In this document: positions 55,276-64,000 of the stretch, piece after piece | Layout of the letters: every line of letters starts with the position of its first letter | How positions within the stretch are numbered: position 1 is the stretch's first letter | Assembly: GCF_002150005.2 (NCBI RefSeq) | Contig: NZ_MSPP01000004.1 | Span: 124,001 to 188,000, forward strand | Origin: Marivivens niveibacter | GTDB lineage: Bacteria; Pseudomonadota; Alphaproteobacteria; Rhodobacterales; Rhodobacteraceae | Direction of reading: 5' to 3' | DNA length: 64,000 bases | Made by a program: the position numbers and the translations under genes | Notes under the pieces: generated by a model | The model's database searches: none | Seen by the model: the letters and a program-made list of their open reading frames with translations, nothing else | What the model was told of the DNA's origin: nothing

Positions 55276-55704
55276 ATGAAATTCCTTAAAGTGGCATCGA
55301 TCCTTGCCCTATCAGGCACTGCCGCAGTGGCAGAAGGCCATGCAGACGCAACCGCAGGCGAAACCGCATTCGGTCGCCAATGTGTGTCGTGCCATGTCAT
55401 CGCAGACGCAGATGGCAACGTTTTGGCAGGTCGCGCGGCAAGAACCGGCCCGAATCTGTATGGCATGATCGGTCAAACCCCAGGAACCGTTGACGGGTTC
55501 CGTTATGGCCCAGATCTGGTCGCCGCAGGCGAAGCATCCGGCCCGTGGACCGAAGAATCGCTGGCGCAATACATCATGGACCCAACCGCATGGGTTCGCG
55601 AAGCCTCTGGTGATGGCGGCGCACGGTCGCGCATGTCGTTCAAAGTGCGCAACCCTGAGGACGCCGCAAACATCGCAGCGTTCATTGCAACCTTCACCGA
55701 ATAA
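55276..55704 (+). CDS. periplasmic class I cytochrome c (c2/c551-type)
   Basis: A 142-residue soluble cytochrome c. A signal peptide (about 19 residues, cleaved after AVA) is followed by the haem motif CVSCH (Cys36, Cys39, His40). The sixth ligand is probably the methionine of RSRMSFKV near residue 117. GPNLYGMIGQ and DPTAWVREASG resemble the c551-type cytochromes of Roseobacter relatives, which shuttle electrons between the bc1 complex and oxidases. ATG at 55276 has AAAGGAG 8 bases before it. A terminator follows. Confidence 0.92.
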   Translation: MKFLKVASILALSGTAAVAEGHADATAGETAFGRQCVSCHVIADADGNVLAGRAARTGPNLYGMIGQTPGTVDGFRYGPDLVAAGEASGPWTEESLAQYIMDPTAWVREASGDGGARSRMSFKVRNPEDAANIAAFIATFTE

Positions 55705-55726
55705 TCGGTTCTAAGAAATTTTTTCC

Positions 55727-55754
55727 AAAAGGCGGCGATCAGCCGCCTTTTTTG
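55727..55754 (+). terminator. rho-independent terminator after the cytochrome c gene
   Basis: AGGCGGC-gatca-GCCGCCT followed by five T, 25 bp after the stop. Confidence 0.9.
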
Positions 55755-55830
55755 TTGCGTATGGTCCGCGGCTTATTGGACTTGCCTGGGTATCGGGCTA
55801 TAGTGCTTGCCGACAATTTGGGGGGCCCAG

Positions 55831-56148
55831 ATGCCTGTTTATGAATACCGTGTGATCCCTGCACCATCCAAGGGGATCAAAGTTAAAGGCGTGAAAACCG
55901 CACACGATCGTTTTGCCCACACTTTGCAAGACATTATGAATGAAATGGGTCTTGAAGGTTGGGAATACCAACGCACCGACACCCTGCCTGCCGAAGAACG
56001 GTCTGGCCTTGCCAAAAAAACCATCGTTCAACGGTCTGTTTTGGTGTTTCGCCGCGAAAAAGAAGCGACCGCATCGTCCGGTCAGCCCACAATCACAGCG
56101 ACACCCCAAACGTCCGCCCCGAACGATCCGGATGTCGCTGCTGAATAG
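55831..56148 (+). CDS. DUF4177-family protein
   Basis: A 105-residue protein whose first 70 residues match DUF4177: MPVYEYRVIPAP, then DIMNEMGLEGWEYQRTDTLP and VQRSVLVFRRE. The rest is a flexible Thr/Pro-rich tail. The frame is open eight codons upstream but the family start is MPVYEY. It is placed head-on against bolA with no gap between the two stop codons. Function unknown; it is probably cytosolic. Confidence 0.83.
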   Translation: MPVYEYRVIPAPSKGIKVKGVKTAHDRFAHTLQDIMNEMGLEGWEYQRTDTLPAEERSGLAKKTIVQRSVLVFRREKEATASSGQPTITATPQTSAPNDPDVAAE

Positions 56149-56403
56149 TCAACGAATGTCGATGGCCAAGGCGTGGATTTTACCAATAATATCCGCGCCA
56201 ATGGCGGAATGGATAGCGCGATGACGGGCAACACGCGTCAAATCATCCAAAGCCGAGGCTTTGATAATTACGCGCCAATGGCTTTCTCCGCCGTCCTGAT
56301 AACCTGCATGACCGATGTGCTGTTCGCTTTCGTCGATCACTTCGACCGACTCGGGGTTCAGACCGGTTTCAAGACGAGATTTGATTTGCTCTGCAAGCGA
56401 CAT
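56149..56403 (-). CDS. BolA-family protein
   Basis: An 84-residue BolA/IbaG-type protein, thought to work with monothiol glutaredoxins in iron-sulfur handling. It has IDESEQHIGHAGYQDGGESH, the HxGH region that binds the shared cluster, and HRAIHSAIGADIIGKIHALAI. It is divergent from the J-domain gene over 78 bp and directly convergent with DUF4177. The neighbourhood (bolA, J-domain gene, cobS) is, as I recall, conserved in Rhodobacterales. Confidence 0.92.
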   Translation of the reverse strand: MSLAEQIKSRLETGLNPESVEVIDESEQHIGHAGYQDGGESHWRVIIKASALDDLTRVARHRAIHSAIGADIIGKIHALAIDIR

Positions 56404-56481
56404 ATTTTTTTACGACCCCCTTCAATCTGTCGTTCTACGATTTAAACTGCCACGTCCGAGTCGGAAAGATAAGGCGATACA

Positions 56482-57114
56482 ATGCCCAAACCAGATCCCT
56501 TTGGCTTTGACATGTCTGTGTCAGCCGCAAAAAAGAAAAATCCTCGTGGTCGCCGTGGAATGTCCGGCGCTGTGGAATCATCAAACCGTCAGTGTGACCA
56601 CGAAGGTTGCGAAGAGGCCGGAAAATACCGCGCGCCCAAATCGCCCGATGTTTTGGATGAATTCCTGTGGTTCTGCAAAGAACACATTCGCGAATATAAC
56701 CTGAAATGGAATTTCTTTGACGGCACAACCGAAGCCGAGCTGAATGCCCAGATGACCAAAGACAAGGTTTGGGAACGTGACACCAAGCCGTTTAAGAAAT
56801 CGGTCGAAGAAAAAGCATGGGCCCGTCTGGGTATTGATGACGCGCATCAGGTTCTAGGTGGCAACGCGACCCGCAATCCGGCCAAAAACGGTGGTGCGAC
56901 CCGCCGTCTGCCTGCGACCGAACGTCGTGCGCTAGAGGTTCTGGACGCCAAAGATACCATGACCAAGGCCGAAATTCGCAAGATTTACAAAGCGTTGATC
57001 AAAGTTCTACACCCAGACATGAACGGCGGCGACCGTAGCCAAGAAGAACAGCTGGGCGAAGTTGTCTGGGCATGGGACCAGATCAAAGTCAGCCGCAGTT
57101 TCAAAGACAAGTAA
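56482..57114 (+). CDS. J-domain-containing protein with an N-terminal Cys/His cluster
   Basis: A 210-residue cytosolic protein. A DnaJ-like J domain fills the C-terminal 70 residues (ALEVLDAKDTMTKAEIRKIY, HPD motif in KVLHPDMNGGD). Before it lies a region with CDHEGCEEAGKYRA and FCKEHIREYNLKWNFF, whose four Cys/His pairs could bind a metal. No glycine/phenylalanine or zinc-finger region of classical DnaJ is present, so it is a specialised co-chaperone. The start ATG at 56482 is clean. It abuts the membrane-protein gene end to end. Confidence 0.85.
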   Translation: MPKPDPFGFDMSVSAAKKKNPRGRRGMSGAVESSNRQCDHEGCEEAGKYRAPKSPDVLDEFLWFCKEHIREYNLKWNFFDGTTEAELNAQMTKDKVWERDTKPFKKSVEEKAWARLGIDDAHQVLGGNATRNPAKNGGATRRLPATERRALEVLDAKDTMTKAEIRKIYKALIKVLHPDMNGGDRSQEEQLGEVVWAWDQIKVSRSFKDK

Positions 57115-57615
57115 TTATTGCAGGCGGGCGAACAGGCGATCTTGTTCCGTCCGCCAGCACCGCATCATCAGATGCACAGACCATAGGCCCGCGATCCACA
57201 TCGACGCCGTCCAGGGTGACCCGATAATCAGCATTACAATGGCAAATGGCCCAAACATTGTACCGAATATCGGTAGCATGAATGATCCCGCGATCAGGCC
57301 GACCAGTGCGGTAAACCACAGACCGCCTAAAATCGCCTTTCCCGCGCCCCTTACGCCACAATGACCGAACAGGTCGCTGGATATACGCAGCGCCATGTAT
57401 CCGCCCGACAACGATACAGCGACGATCCAGATGCGATATTGGACCCATGCGTGATCAGCACCAAAGGTATCAATTGCCTGTAGACCCATGATTGCGCTTA
57501 GCGCGACGGACGTGACAAAGGCGCCAACAAGGTTGCGGTCACCTGTTGTCAGCGGAACAAACCCCTGAAGGTTTGAGATGGTCGGGGCGACCCTATGGCG
57601 CAAATTCCAGTCCAT
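57115..57615 (-). CDS. hypothetical four-helix membrane protein
   Basis: A 166-residue protein with four membrane helices (about 31-52, 62-80, 98-118 and 123-142, with a possible fifth). There is a conserved-looking GxxGL(x)FTALVG stretch in the third helix. No family is recognised with certainty. It is convergent with the J-domain gene (their stops touch) and divergent from cobS over 175 bp. Confidence 0.65.
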   Translation of the reverse strand: MDWNLRHRVAPTISNLQGFVPLTTGDRNLVGAFVTSVALSAIMGLQAIDTFGADHAWVQYRIWIVAVSLSGGYMALRISSDLFGHCGVRGAGKAILGGLWFTALVGLIAGSFMLPIFGTMFGPFAIVMLIIGSPWTASMWIAGLWSVHLMMRCWRTEQDRLFARLQ

Positions 57616-57790
57616 TTCGCTTTTCAGTGACAGATTGGTCGGTCAACTGCGACCAAAATCTTAGAAACGGACTGTTTCACCTTTGCGACCATTCGCGCAG
57701 GATACGGAAAACATGACGATGCCCCCTTTTACTTGGCGCACTTACAGCTATGTTGCTGCCAAGGATATTTGAGACGCAAGGAAGGTTGAA

Positions 57791-58762
57791 ATGCTCGACC
57801 AAAACGCAAAGCCGACTGAAGAAATCGATGTTCGCGAAGTCTTTGGCATCGACAGCAATATGAAGATCAAAGGCTTTGCCGAACGTACCGACCGCGTTCC
57901 TGCCATCGATCCAACCTATAAATTTGACCGCGACACGACTTTGGCCATTTTGGCTGGTTTCGGCTACAACCGACGCGTGATGGTTCAGGGCTACCACGGC
58001 ACAGGTAAATCGACTCACATCGAACAGGTCGCTGCCCGCCTGAATTGGCCGACCGTGCGCGTCAACCTGGACAGCCACATTTCCCGTATCGACCTGATCG
58101 GCAAAGATGCGATCAAACTGAAAGACGGCAAACAGGTCACTGAATTCCACGAAGGCATCCTGCCTTGGGCGCTGCGCAACCCGACCGCGATCGTGTTTGA
58201 CGAATACGACGCTGGCCGTGCAGACGTTATGTTTGTGATCCAGCGCGTTCTGGAAACCGATGGTAAACTGACCCTGCTGGATCAGAACGAAATCATCACG
58301 CCGAACCCATTCTTCCGCCTGTTCGCCACTGCGAACACCGTTGGTCTGGGCGACACCACCGGCCTGTACCACGGCACCCAGCAAATCAACCAAGCCCAGA
58401 TGGACCGTTGGTCGCTGGTCGCCACGTTGAACTACCTGTCGCATGACGCAGAATCGGCGATCATCCTGTCCAAGGCGCCGCACTACAACAACGAAGAAGG
58501 CCGCAAAACCATCAGCCAGATGGTCACCGTTGCCGATCTGACCCGTACCGCATTCATGAACGGCGACCTGTCGACCGTTATGTCGCCGCGTACCGTGATC
58601 GCTTGGGCGCAGAACGCTGAAATCTTCCGTGATGTTGGTTATGCGTTCCGACTCACCTTTATGAACAAATGTGATGAACTGGAACGCCAGACCGTCGCAG
58701 AGTTTTTCCAGCGCTGCTTCGATCAGGAACTGCCTGAAAGTGCGGCAAGCATCGCGATCTAA
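57791..58762 (+). CDS. cobS: cobaltochelatase subunit CobS
   Basis: The AAA+ motor subunit of the aerobic cobaltochelatase CobNST, which inserts cobalt into hydrogenobyrinic a,c-diamide for vitamin B12. The Walker A motif is [18 protein letters not shown], Walker B is [17 protein letters not shown], and the arginine-finger region follows [16 protein letters not shown]. The 323-residue length is normal. CobT is encoded 0.6 kb downstream with a small gene between; CobN is not in the window. Ribosome site GGAAGG precedes the ATG. Confidence 0.95.
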   Translation: MLDQNAKPTEEIDVREVFGIDSNMKIKGFAERTDRVPAIDPTYKFDRDTTLAILAGFGYNRRVMVQGYHGTGKSTHIEQVAARLNWPTVRVNLDSHISRIDLIGKDAIKLKDGKQVTEFHEGILPWALRNPTAIVFDEYDAGRADVMFVIQRVLETDGKLTLLDQNEIITPNPFFRLFATANTVGLGDTTGLYHGTQQINQAQMDRWSLVATLNYLSHDAESAIILSKAPHYNNEEGRKTISQMVTVADLTRTAFMNGDLSTVMSPRTVIAWAQNAEIFRDVGYAFRLTFMNKCDELERQTVAEFFQRCFDQELPESAASIAI

Positions 58763-58788
58763 AACACTTGATCAGAACAAAATCTCAG

Positions 58789-58823
58789 AACGGCCTACAC
58801 TTTCGGGTGTGGGCCGTTTTCCG
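58789..58823 (+). terminator. rho-independent terminator after cobS
   Basis: AACGGCC (58789-58795) and GGCCGTT (58812-58818), with an inner ACAC/GTGT pairing, followed by TTCC. It separates cobS from the small gene and cobT. Confidence 0.75.
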
Positions 58824-58905
58824 TTTGGATCGCCCCACGGGTGCAGGCGGATAGCCACAGCACGTTTACGTTGATTGACATAAAAATGTCATGTTTGCTT
58901 AAAAC

Positions 58906-59295
58906 ATGACCACTTTGAAAACTCTCTTAGTGACCCTTTTGTGGCTAACAATGACGACCCCATCACAAGCCGCAACCGCGATGTCCGAAGACCCTTTGCG
59001 TCTGTTCGCGACCTGCTCTGGTCGGCTATCAGCCCATTGGGAACATCAGTGGTTGGCACAGGATTTGGAACCGCAGATCGAACAATCACAGCGCGACCAA
59101 ATGAATGCGCTCATTTACACTCTGCTTAGCGACGAAACCGCGTCGGACGTTTTGAACTGGCGGATCAATGCGAAACACGCACATGCCCGCCTGCTGTCCC
59201 AAGCAAGTTTTTCATTTGATGCCGAAGCAGCGGAATGGGCGTTAAAACGTGCCCAAGAAGAGGTGGAATCCTGCCTTGGTCTGATGCTGAACTGA
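58906..59295 (+). CDS. secreted small protein between cobS and cobT
   Basis: A 129-residue protein with an N-terminal signal peptide (MTTLKTLLVTLLWLTMTTPSQAA, cleavage near residue 23). The mature part is helical, with two cysteines (FATCSGRL and ESCLGLML) that may pair. It is Gln-, Glu- and Ala-rich and has no domain I recognise. Lying between cobS and cobT it may be a passenger or a periplasmic factor; no ligand or catalytic site is evident. Confidence 0.68.
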   Translation: MTTLKTLLVTLLWLTMTTPSQAATAMSEDPLRLFATCSGRLSAHWEHQWLAQDLEPQIEQSQRDQMNALIYTLLSDETASDVLNWRINAKHAHARLLSQASFSFDAEAAEWALKRAQEEVESCLGLMLN

Positions 59296-59363
59296 CATCC
59301 CCCACTGGTCATTAGATATATCGCGGTCTAGATTACCCCCGACGACAAAGTTGGACCGTGAAG

Positions 59364-61235
59364 ATGAAGCAATCAGACAACCCCGCCGACCCGTTCAAAA
59401 AGGCATTGGTCGAAGCGACCAAGGTCATGGCGGATGATGCCGAATTGTCGGTCAACTTTACCGTTGATCCTCCGGGTTTGACCAAAGATTCCATGCGCCT
59501 ACCGCAGGTCAGCCGCCGCATGACCAAAGCCGAGGTTCTGCTGGCCCGCGGCACCGCCGATGCGCTGGCGCTGCGCCATAAATTCCACGACCCGTCGGTT
59601 GCGGCCCGCTATGCGCCGCAAGGCCAATTGGCGCGCGATATTTTCGACGCCATGGAAATCGCCCGCACCGAAGCCGTCGGCGCAAAATACATGCCAGGCA
59701 CGGCCAGCAACATCGACGCCAAAATCGACGTCGAGGCATCGCGCAAAGGCTATGACCAGATCACCAACATGAGCGAGGCCCCGCTGGCCGTCGCGGCGGG
59801 TTACCTGATCCGTCATTTGGCCACAGGTCGTCCGCTGCCCAAAGGCGCGGACAACGTGATGGAGCTATGGCGCGGCTATATCGAAGATCAGGCTGGCGGC
59901 ACCTTGGAAAATCTGGCTGAAACGCTGGACGACCAAAAGGAGTTCGCAAAATTCGCTCGCCAAATCATCGACGATCTGGGTTATGGCGATCAGCTGGGCG
60001 ATGATCCCGATCAAGAAGACGATCAAGATGACGGTGCCGAAGAAGACGCCGAAGAAGAAGAAAACCCAGATTCCACCGGCGAGGATGAACAAGAGGATCA
60101 AGAATCCGAAGCATCCCCCGAACAACAACAAGAACAGCAACAGGACCAGCAACAGGCCCAAGTCAGCGCCGATGACATGGCCGAAGACGAGCTGAGCGAA
60201 GAGACCGAGATGCCAGAGGGCGAAGCCCCGATGGATCCGCCCCCTCCTCCGCCTGTGTCGGATGCGGACCCTGATTATCAGGTGTTCAATACCGAATTCG
60301 ACGAAGAGGTCGGCGCAGAAGATTTGGCCGAACCCGCCGAATTGGAACGCCTGCGCGCCTATCTGGACCAGCAGCTAGAACCGCTAAAGGGTGCTGTTTC
60401 GCGCCTTGCCAACAAACTGCAACGCCGCCTACAGGCGCAGCAAAGCCGCAGTTGGGAATTCGACCGCGAAGAAGGCATTTTGGACGCGGGCCGATTGGCG
60501 CGTGTGGTTGCGAACCCGACGACTCCGCTGTCGTTCAAAATCGAAAAAGACACCGAATTCCGCGATACCGTTGTGACGCTTTTGCTGGATAACTCGGGTT
60601 CGATGCGAGGTCGCCCGATTTCCATCGCCGCGATCTGTGCCGACGTTCTGGCCCGCACGCTCGAACGCTGCGCGGTCAAGGTCGAGGTGCTGGGTTTCAC
60701 CACCAAAGCGTGGAAAGGCGGCCAATCGCGTGAACAATGGCTGAATAACGGACGGCCTTTGCAGCCAGGTCGCCTGAACGACCTGCGCCACATCATTTAT
60801 AAATCTGCAGACGCCCCAATGCGCCGCACCCGCGATAATCTGGGCCTCATGATGAAAGAGGGCCTGCTAAAAGAAAATATCGATGGCGAGGCTTTGGAAT
60901 GGGCGCACCGCCGCATCATGGCGCGTCCTGAACAGCGCAAAATCCTGATGGTGATTTCCGATGGCGCGCCCGTTGACGATTCCACCCTATCGGTGAACCC
61001 AGCCAACTATCTGGAAAAACACCTGCGCGATGTGATCGACATGGTCGAAAAACGCAAAGCGGTCGAACTGATCGCTATCGGCATCGGCCACGACGTGACC
61101 CGCTATTACGACCGCGCGGTCACCATCACAGACGCAGACCAATTGGCTGGTGCGATCACCGAACAATTGGCCAGCCTGTTTGACAGCGACCCGCGCGCCC
61201 GTGCCCGAGTGATGGGCATGAAACGCGCCGGTTAA
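59364..61235 (+). CDS. cobT: cobaltochelatase subunit CobT
   Basis: The partner of CobS in the aerobic cobaltochelatase. The 623-residue protein has a helical N-terminal part, a very acidic central segment (about 205-320, Asp/Glu- and Gln-rich, with a Pro run PPPPPPV), and a C-terminal von Willebrand A domain with the metal-adhesion motif DNSGS in [19 protein letters not shown] and later [15 protein letters not shown] at 59364 is used; a GTG at 59358 adds two residues and neither has a strong ribosome site. The acidic arm is typical of CobT. Confidence 0.95.
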   Translation: MKQSDNPADPFKKALVEATKVMADDAELSVNFTVDPPGLTKDSMRLPQVSRRMTKAEVLLARGTADALALRHKFHDPSVAARYAPQGQLARDIFDAMEIARTEAVGAKYMPGTASNIDAKIDVEASRKGYDQITNMSEAPLAVAAGYLIRHLATGRPLPKGADNVMELWRGYIEDQAGGTLENLAETLDDQKEFAKFARQIIDDLGYGDQLGDDPDQEDDQDDGAEEDAEEEENPDSTGEDEQEDQESEASPEQQQEQQQDQQQAQVSADDMAEDELSEETEMPEGEAPMDPPPPPPVSDADPDYQVFNTEFDEEVGAEDLAEPAELERLRAYLDQQLEPLKGAVSRLANKLQRRLQAQQSRSWEFDREEGILDAGRLARVVANPTTPLSFKIEKDTEFRDTVVTLLLDNSGSMRGRPISIAAICADVLARTLERCAVKVEVLGFTTKAWKGGQSREQWLNNGRPLQPGRLNDLRHIIYKSADAPMRRTRDNLGLMMKEGLLKENIDGEALEWAHRRIMARPEQRKILMVISDGAPVDDSTLSVNPANYLEKHLRDVIDMVEKRKAVELIAIGIGHDVTRYYDRAVTITDADQLAGAITEQLASLFDSDPRARARVMGMKRAG

Positions 61236-61262
61236 TCCCTATTCAGAAAGGAACGCGTAACC

Positions 61263-63038
61263 GTGTTTCAAACATTTGATGTGCCGTTTTCTGGCGACCA
61301 AGGTCCATCGCGTTTGGCGGCGCTGCGTGCACAAATCGTAGATCATGACATAGACGGGTTTCTGGTCCCGCGCAGTGATAAATATATGGGCGAATATGTT
61401 GCCCCCTGCGATGAACGTTTGGCGTGGCTGACCGGATTTACAGGGTCTGCAGGTTTCGCTGCGATCCTGCCTGATATTGCCGGCGTGTTCGTGGATGGCC
61501 GCTATCGTTTGCAGGTCCGCGATCAGGTTGCCGATGTGTTCACGCCCGTCGACTGGCCAGAGATCACACTGGCAGGTTGGCTGAACGAACATGCGCCGTC
61601 TGCGGTGATCGGCATAGACCCTTGGCTGCACACCGTTCGTGATGTCGACGCCCTGCGCCAAACCGCAAAGAATGTGACGTTGAAATACGTGCCGAATTTG
61701 GTTGATGCCATTTGGACAGATCGCCCAGATGCACCTATTGCGGCGTTTTTTGCCCAACCACTGGAATATGCTGGCGAAGATCACGCATCCAAACGCACGC
61801 GCATCGCCGCAGAGTTGCGGGATTCAAATATTCGAGCAGCCGTGCTGACGCAGCCTGATTCAATCGCATGGCTGTTGAACATTCGTGGCGCAGACATTCA
61901 CCATAATCCCGTCCCACAAAGCTTTGCCCTGCTATTCGCAGACGGTACATGTCACCTATTCTGTGACCCAGCCAAAACAGCGGAAATAGTGGACCATTTG
62001 GGGCCAGACATCGCCGTCCTGCCGCAAAACGGATTTATTGCATCGCTCGCTGATCTGGACGGCCCAGTATTGATCGATCCAGCGACTTGCCCCGACATTG
62101 TCCGCAGTAGCTTGGGTGATATTGCGCAGTTTGGCAGCGATCCATGCGTTCTGCCAAAGGCCCGTAAAAACGCTGCTGAATTGCAAGGCGCGCGGGACGC
62201 ACATTTGCGCGATGCTGTTGCGATGTGCCAGTTCCTGCATTGGTTAGACGGTGCCTCGGGCATCACGGAAATCGATGTGGTCAGCAAACTGGAATCATTC
62301 CGCCGCGATACCAACGCGCTGCGCGACATTTCCTTTGATACTATCGCCGGATCGGGCCCGAATGGTGCCGTGATCCACTACCGCGTGACCCATGATACAA
62401 ACCGCCAACTGCAAGACGGAGATCTGATCGTTGTGGACAGCGGCGGTCAGTATATCGATGGAACAACAGATATCACGCGCACGGTCGCCATTGGCACTGT
62501 GGGCGATGACGAACGCGATTGTTACACCCGTGTCCTACAGGGCATGATAGCGGTCAGTCGCGCCCGTTTTCCGCACGGCGTTGGCGGCAATCACTTGGAT
62601 GCACTAGCGCGAGCGCCGCTTTGGATGGCAGGGCTGGATTACGATCACGGAACCGGACACGGCGTAGGATCGTTCCTCTGCGTTCACGAAGGCCCCCAAG
62701 GCCTGTCTCGCCGAGCAGAGACCCCGTTGACCGAAGGAATGATCCTTTCTAACGAACCGGGCTATTATCGCGCTGGCGCCTTTGGTATACGCATCGAGAA
62801 CCTGATCGCCGTGCACCCAGCGTCGCAGCTAGACACGGGCGATGCACACCGCAGTCAGCTGTGTTTTGAAACGCTGACTTGGGTTCCTTTCGATCGGCGG
62901 TTGATTAACACCGCCATGTTGTCCCGCGACGAATTGACGTGGATTAACAGTTATCACGCGACGGTACTGGACAAGGTTGGACCAAACCTGTCACCTGCCG
63001 TCAAAGTCTGGCTAGAGGCAGCCTGTGAGCCGCTTTGA
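61263..63038 (+). CDS. Xaa-Pro aminopeptidase (M24B family)
   Basis: A 591-residue metallopeptidase that releases N-terminal residues before proline. It has the two creatinase N-terminal domains (GFLVPRSDKYMGEYV; DPWLHTVRDVDAL) and a pita-bread catalytic domain with metal ligands in IVVDSGGQYIDGTTDITRTV, YDHGTGHGVGSFLCVHEGPQ and LSNEPGYYRAGAFGIRIEN (each shown in part). This three-domain size matches the eukaryote-like aminopeptidase P group. The start is a GTG at 61263 with AAAGGAA 11 bases upstream. It follows cobT by 27 bp. Confidence 0.92.
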   Translation: MFQTFDVPFSGDQGPSRLAALRAQIVDHDIDGFLVPRSDKYMGEYVAPCDERLAWLTGFTGSAGFAAILPDIAGVFVDGRYRLQVRDQVADVFTPVDWPEITLAGWLNEHAPSAVIGIDPWLHTVRDVDALRQTAKNVTLKYVPNLVDAIWTDRPDAPIAAFFAQPLEYAGEDHASKRTRIAAELRDSNIRAAVLTQPDSIAWLLNIRGADIHHNPVPQSFALLFADGTCHLFCDPAKTAEIVDHLGPDIAVLPQNGFIASLADLDGPVLIDPATCPDIVRSSLGDIAQFGSDPCVLPKARKNAAELQGARDAHLRDAVAMCQFLHWLDGASGITEIDVVSKLESFRRDTNALRDISFDTIAGSGPNGAVIHYRVTHDTNRQLQDGDLIVVDSGGQYIDGTTDITRTVAIGTVGDDERDCYTRVLQGMIAVSRARFPHGVGGNHLDALARAPLWMAGLDYDHGTGHGVGSFLCVHEGPQGLSRRAETPLTEGMILSNEPGYYRAGAFGIRIENLIAVHPASQLDTGDAHRSQLCFETLTWVPFDRRLINTAMLSRDELTWINSYHATVLDKVGPNLSPAVKVWLEAACEPL

Positions 63039-63099
63039 CGCCTGATTGTCATATGTCGCCGCTATTGTGGCGGCAAAAGTTTTTATAGGAGGAGCCGAC

Positions 63100-63441
63100 A
63101 TGGCCGATCACATCACCATCCGTCCAGCTGGCGGAACCTGGGTCGTGCGCGCCGGTGGCGCAGTGTTGGGGGAAAGCTCGGACGCGCTAGAATTGATCGA
63201 AGGCGACATGGCGCCTGTTATCTATTTCCCGCGTAGCGATATTGCTATGGCATTTCTGGACGCATCGGACGCGACCAGCCACTGCCCATACAAAGGCGAT
63301 GCCAAATATTTCAACATCGTTGCCAAATCTGGGCCGATCAAAGATGCTGCATGGACCTATGAAACGCCGTCTGAAAATGTCGCGCAGATCAAAGACTATC
63401 TGGCGTTCTACACCAGCAAAGTTGCTGTCGAACAAGTCTAA
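63100..63441 (+). CDS. DUF427-family protein
   Basis: A 113-residue protein of the DUF427 family: ADHITIRPAGGTWVVRAGG at the N-terminus, PVIYFPRSDIAMAFLD, then HCPYKGDAKYFNIV and AAWTYETPSE. These small beta-rich proteins have no established biochemical role. AGGAGGAG lies 6 bases before the ATG at 63100; the frame is open 18 codons further but without a site. It shares 4 bp with the convergent ClC gene. Confidence 0.9.
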   Translation: MADHITIRPAGGTWVVRAGGAVLGESSDALELIEGDMAPVIYFPRSDIAMAFLDASDATSHCPYKGDAKYFNIVAKSGPIKDAAWTYETPSENVAQIKDYLAFYTSKVAVEQV

Positions 63442-64000
63442 GCGTGTTCTTCGGCCGTGACTGCCGACAGGGCACGGTTAAACGCACGCAACGCATCCAC
63501 ATGAAATAAGGCGCCCTGCACATCTGGTTGGGCGTCTTTTTGCATTTTGACAACGGGAACAAAGCTTTGCCCCGCTGTTTCAAAAAGCGGCATGGCCGTA
63601 TCCAGCGTGGCATCAATGTCAACATAAACGCCCTGTTGCACCAGTTCCTGACAGGCATCGATATTTGCGGCGCGCGGATGATCGTTTGACCGCATCACCG
63701 TGGCAATCGCAAAGGTAGACAACAGATAGGCCTGTGGACCCGCTGCAATCGCGACCCCGCGACGGTTGAGCTGCGTCAGGAAAAACGACCGTGACACTAA
63801 TCGCGATGTCAGCGCAGTCGATGCCGCAACAGCCACCAAAACCGCCAAACCTGTCTGCCAATCACCCGTAAATTCAAACACAATCACCGCAGTGGAAATT
63901 GGTGCGCCCAGCACGGCCGCCGCAACAGCGCCCATACCCGCCAACGCATAGAGCGTCGCGCTACCTGACATGTCTGGAAATAATGCGGTCGCCACCAAAC
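63438..64000 (-). CDS. ClC-type chloride channel/transporter with C-terminal CBS region, partial
   Basis: The C-terminal 187 or so residues of a ClC-family protein; the start lies beyond the right edge. The last membrane segments contain YALAGMGAVAAAVLGAPISTAVIVFE, seen here in part, a conserved ClC helix block, followed by LTQLNRRGVAIAAGPQAYLL and a cytosolic CBS-like region (IDATLDTAMPLFETAGQSFV). ClC proteins conduct or exchange chloride across the inner membrane. The CBS region may bind adenine nucleotides. It overlaps the DUF427 gene at the 3' end by 4 bp. Confidence 0.85.
   Translation of the reverse strand, partial: LVATALFPDMSGSATLYALAGMGAVAAAVLGAPISTAVIVFEFTGDWQTGLAVLVAVAASTALTSRLVSRSFFLTQLNRRGVAIAAGPQAYLLSTFAIATVMRSNDHPRAANIDACQELVQQGVYVDIDATLDTAMPLFETAGQSFVPVVKMQKDAQPDVQGALFHVDALRAFNRALSAVTAEEHA

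Noticed and set aside
1-64000. rRNA, tRNA, prophage, integron, defence island or secretion-system loci
   Set aside because: No recognisable tRNA or rRNA stretch, integrase, capsid, nuclease-helicase defence set or exporter genes were seen by reading; short tRNA-like folds were not tested by computation.

Overview
This window is a chromosomal segment of an alphaproteobacterium, most likely a marine Rhodobacteraceae (Roseobacter-group) species. The evidence is a nuo cluster carrying the family's accessory genes (DUF5333- and DUF5337-type), a cobS/cobT pair beside a BolA and a J-domain gene, a c2/c551-type cytochrome, a PntA/PntB transhydrogenase, a b561-YceI fusion and a giant RTX protein ending in a Hint domain. 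No rRNA, tRNA, CRISPR array, transposase, integrase or phage gene was recognised. It looks like ordinary host chromosome with a few accessory insertions.

Layout. 1-10.4 kb (minus strand): complex I genes nuoA-B-C-[sulfotransferase]-D-[secreted small protein]-E-[membrane HhH protein]-[DUF5337]-F, a terminator and a 392-bp gap, then [DUF5333]-[zinc-ribbon membrane peptide]-nuoG, which runs off the left edge. 10.6-13.6 kb (minus): a membrane protein, an unknown gene coupled to a DegT-type aminotransferase, and a phosphoglycolate phosphatase. 13.7-18.1 kb (plus): glmU-glmS-GNAT-AlkD-like, tightly coupled. 18.1-25.6 kb: a lipoprotein, moaA, then on the minus strand waaA, a tyrosine phosphatase, an M20 amidohydrolase, a DUF3422 gene and an ornithine-type decarboxylase behind a structured leader that resembles the alphaproteobacterial speF motif. 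25.9-30.2 kb (plus): an RluE-like pseudouridine synthase, the b561-YceI fusion and an exbB-exbD-exbD-tonB unit. 30.2-34.6 kb (minus): YceI, pntB, pntA and a methyltransferase-like membrane protein.

34.6-44.3 kb (plus): kynureninase, a two-subunit Tat-exported molybdenum hydroxylase, and the 1831-residue RTX/Hint protein with internal 882-bp repeats. 44.3-47.8 kb (minus): a D-lyxose-isomerase-like cupin, a class I glutamine-amidotransferase-like hydrolase, and a compact operon of a 57-residue membrane peptide, a photolyase/cryptochrome and a DUF2256 peptide. 47.9-53.1 kb: pepN (+), a transglycosylase-like lipoprotein (-), gatB (+) and a small membrane protein (+). 53.1-55.1 kb (minus): an ECF sigma factor, its short membrane anti-sigma factor, a second and divergent copy of that anti-sigma factor, and idi. 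55.3-64 kb: a cytochrome c, DUF4177, bolA, a J-domain protein, a membrane protein, cobS, a secreted small protein, cobT, an M24 aminopeptidase, DUF427 and the end of a ClC channel with a CBS region.

How the parts fit. Much of the content is respiratory and redox energy metabolism (complex I, transhydrogenase, cytochrome c, b561), envelope building (GlmU, GlmS, WaaA), energised envelope transport (Exb/Ton) and cofactor synthesis (MoaA for the molybdoenzyme at 36 kb, CobS/CobT for cobalamin). I found no clearly new multi-gene system. The best leads are the HhH domain shared by NuoE and a membrane protein of the same cluster, the paired anti-sigma paralogs, the decarboxylase leader RNA with competing pairings, the photolyase operon with two tiny partners, and the modular RTX/Hint protein.
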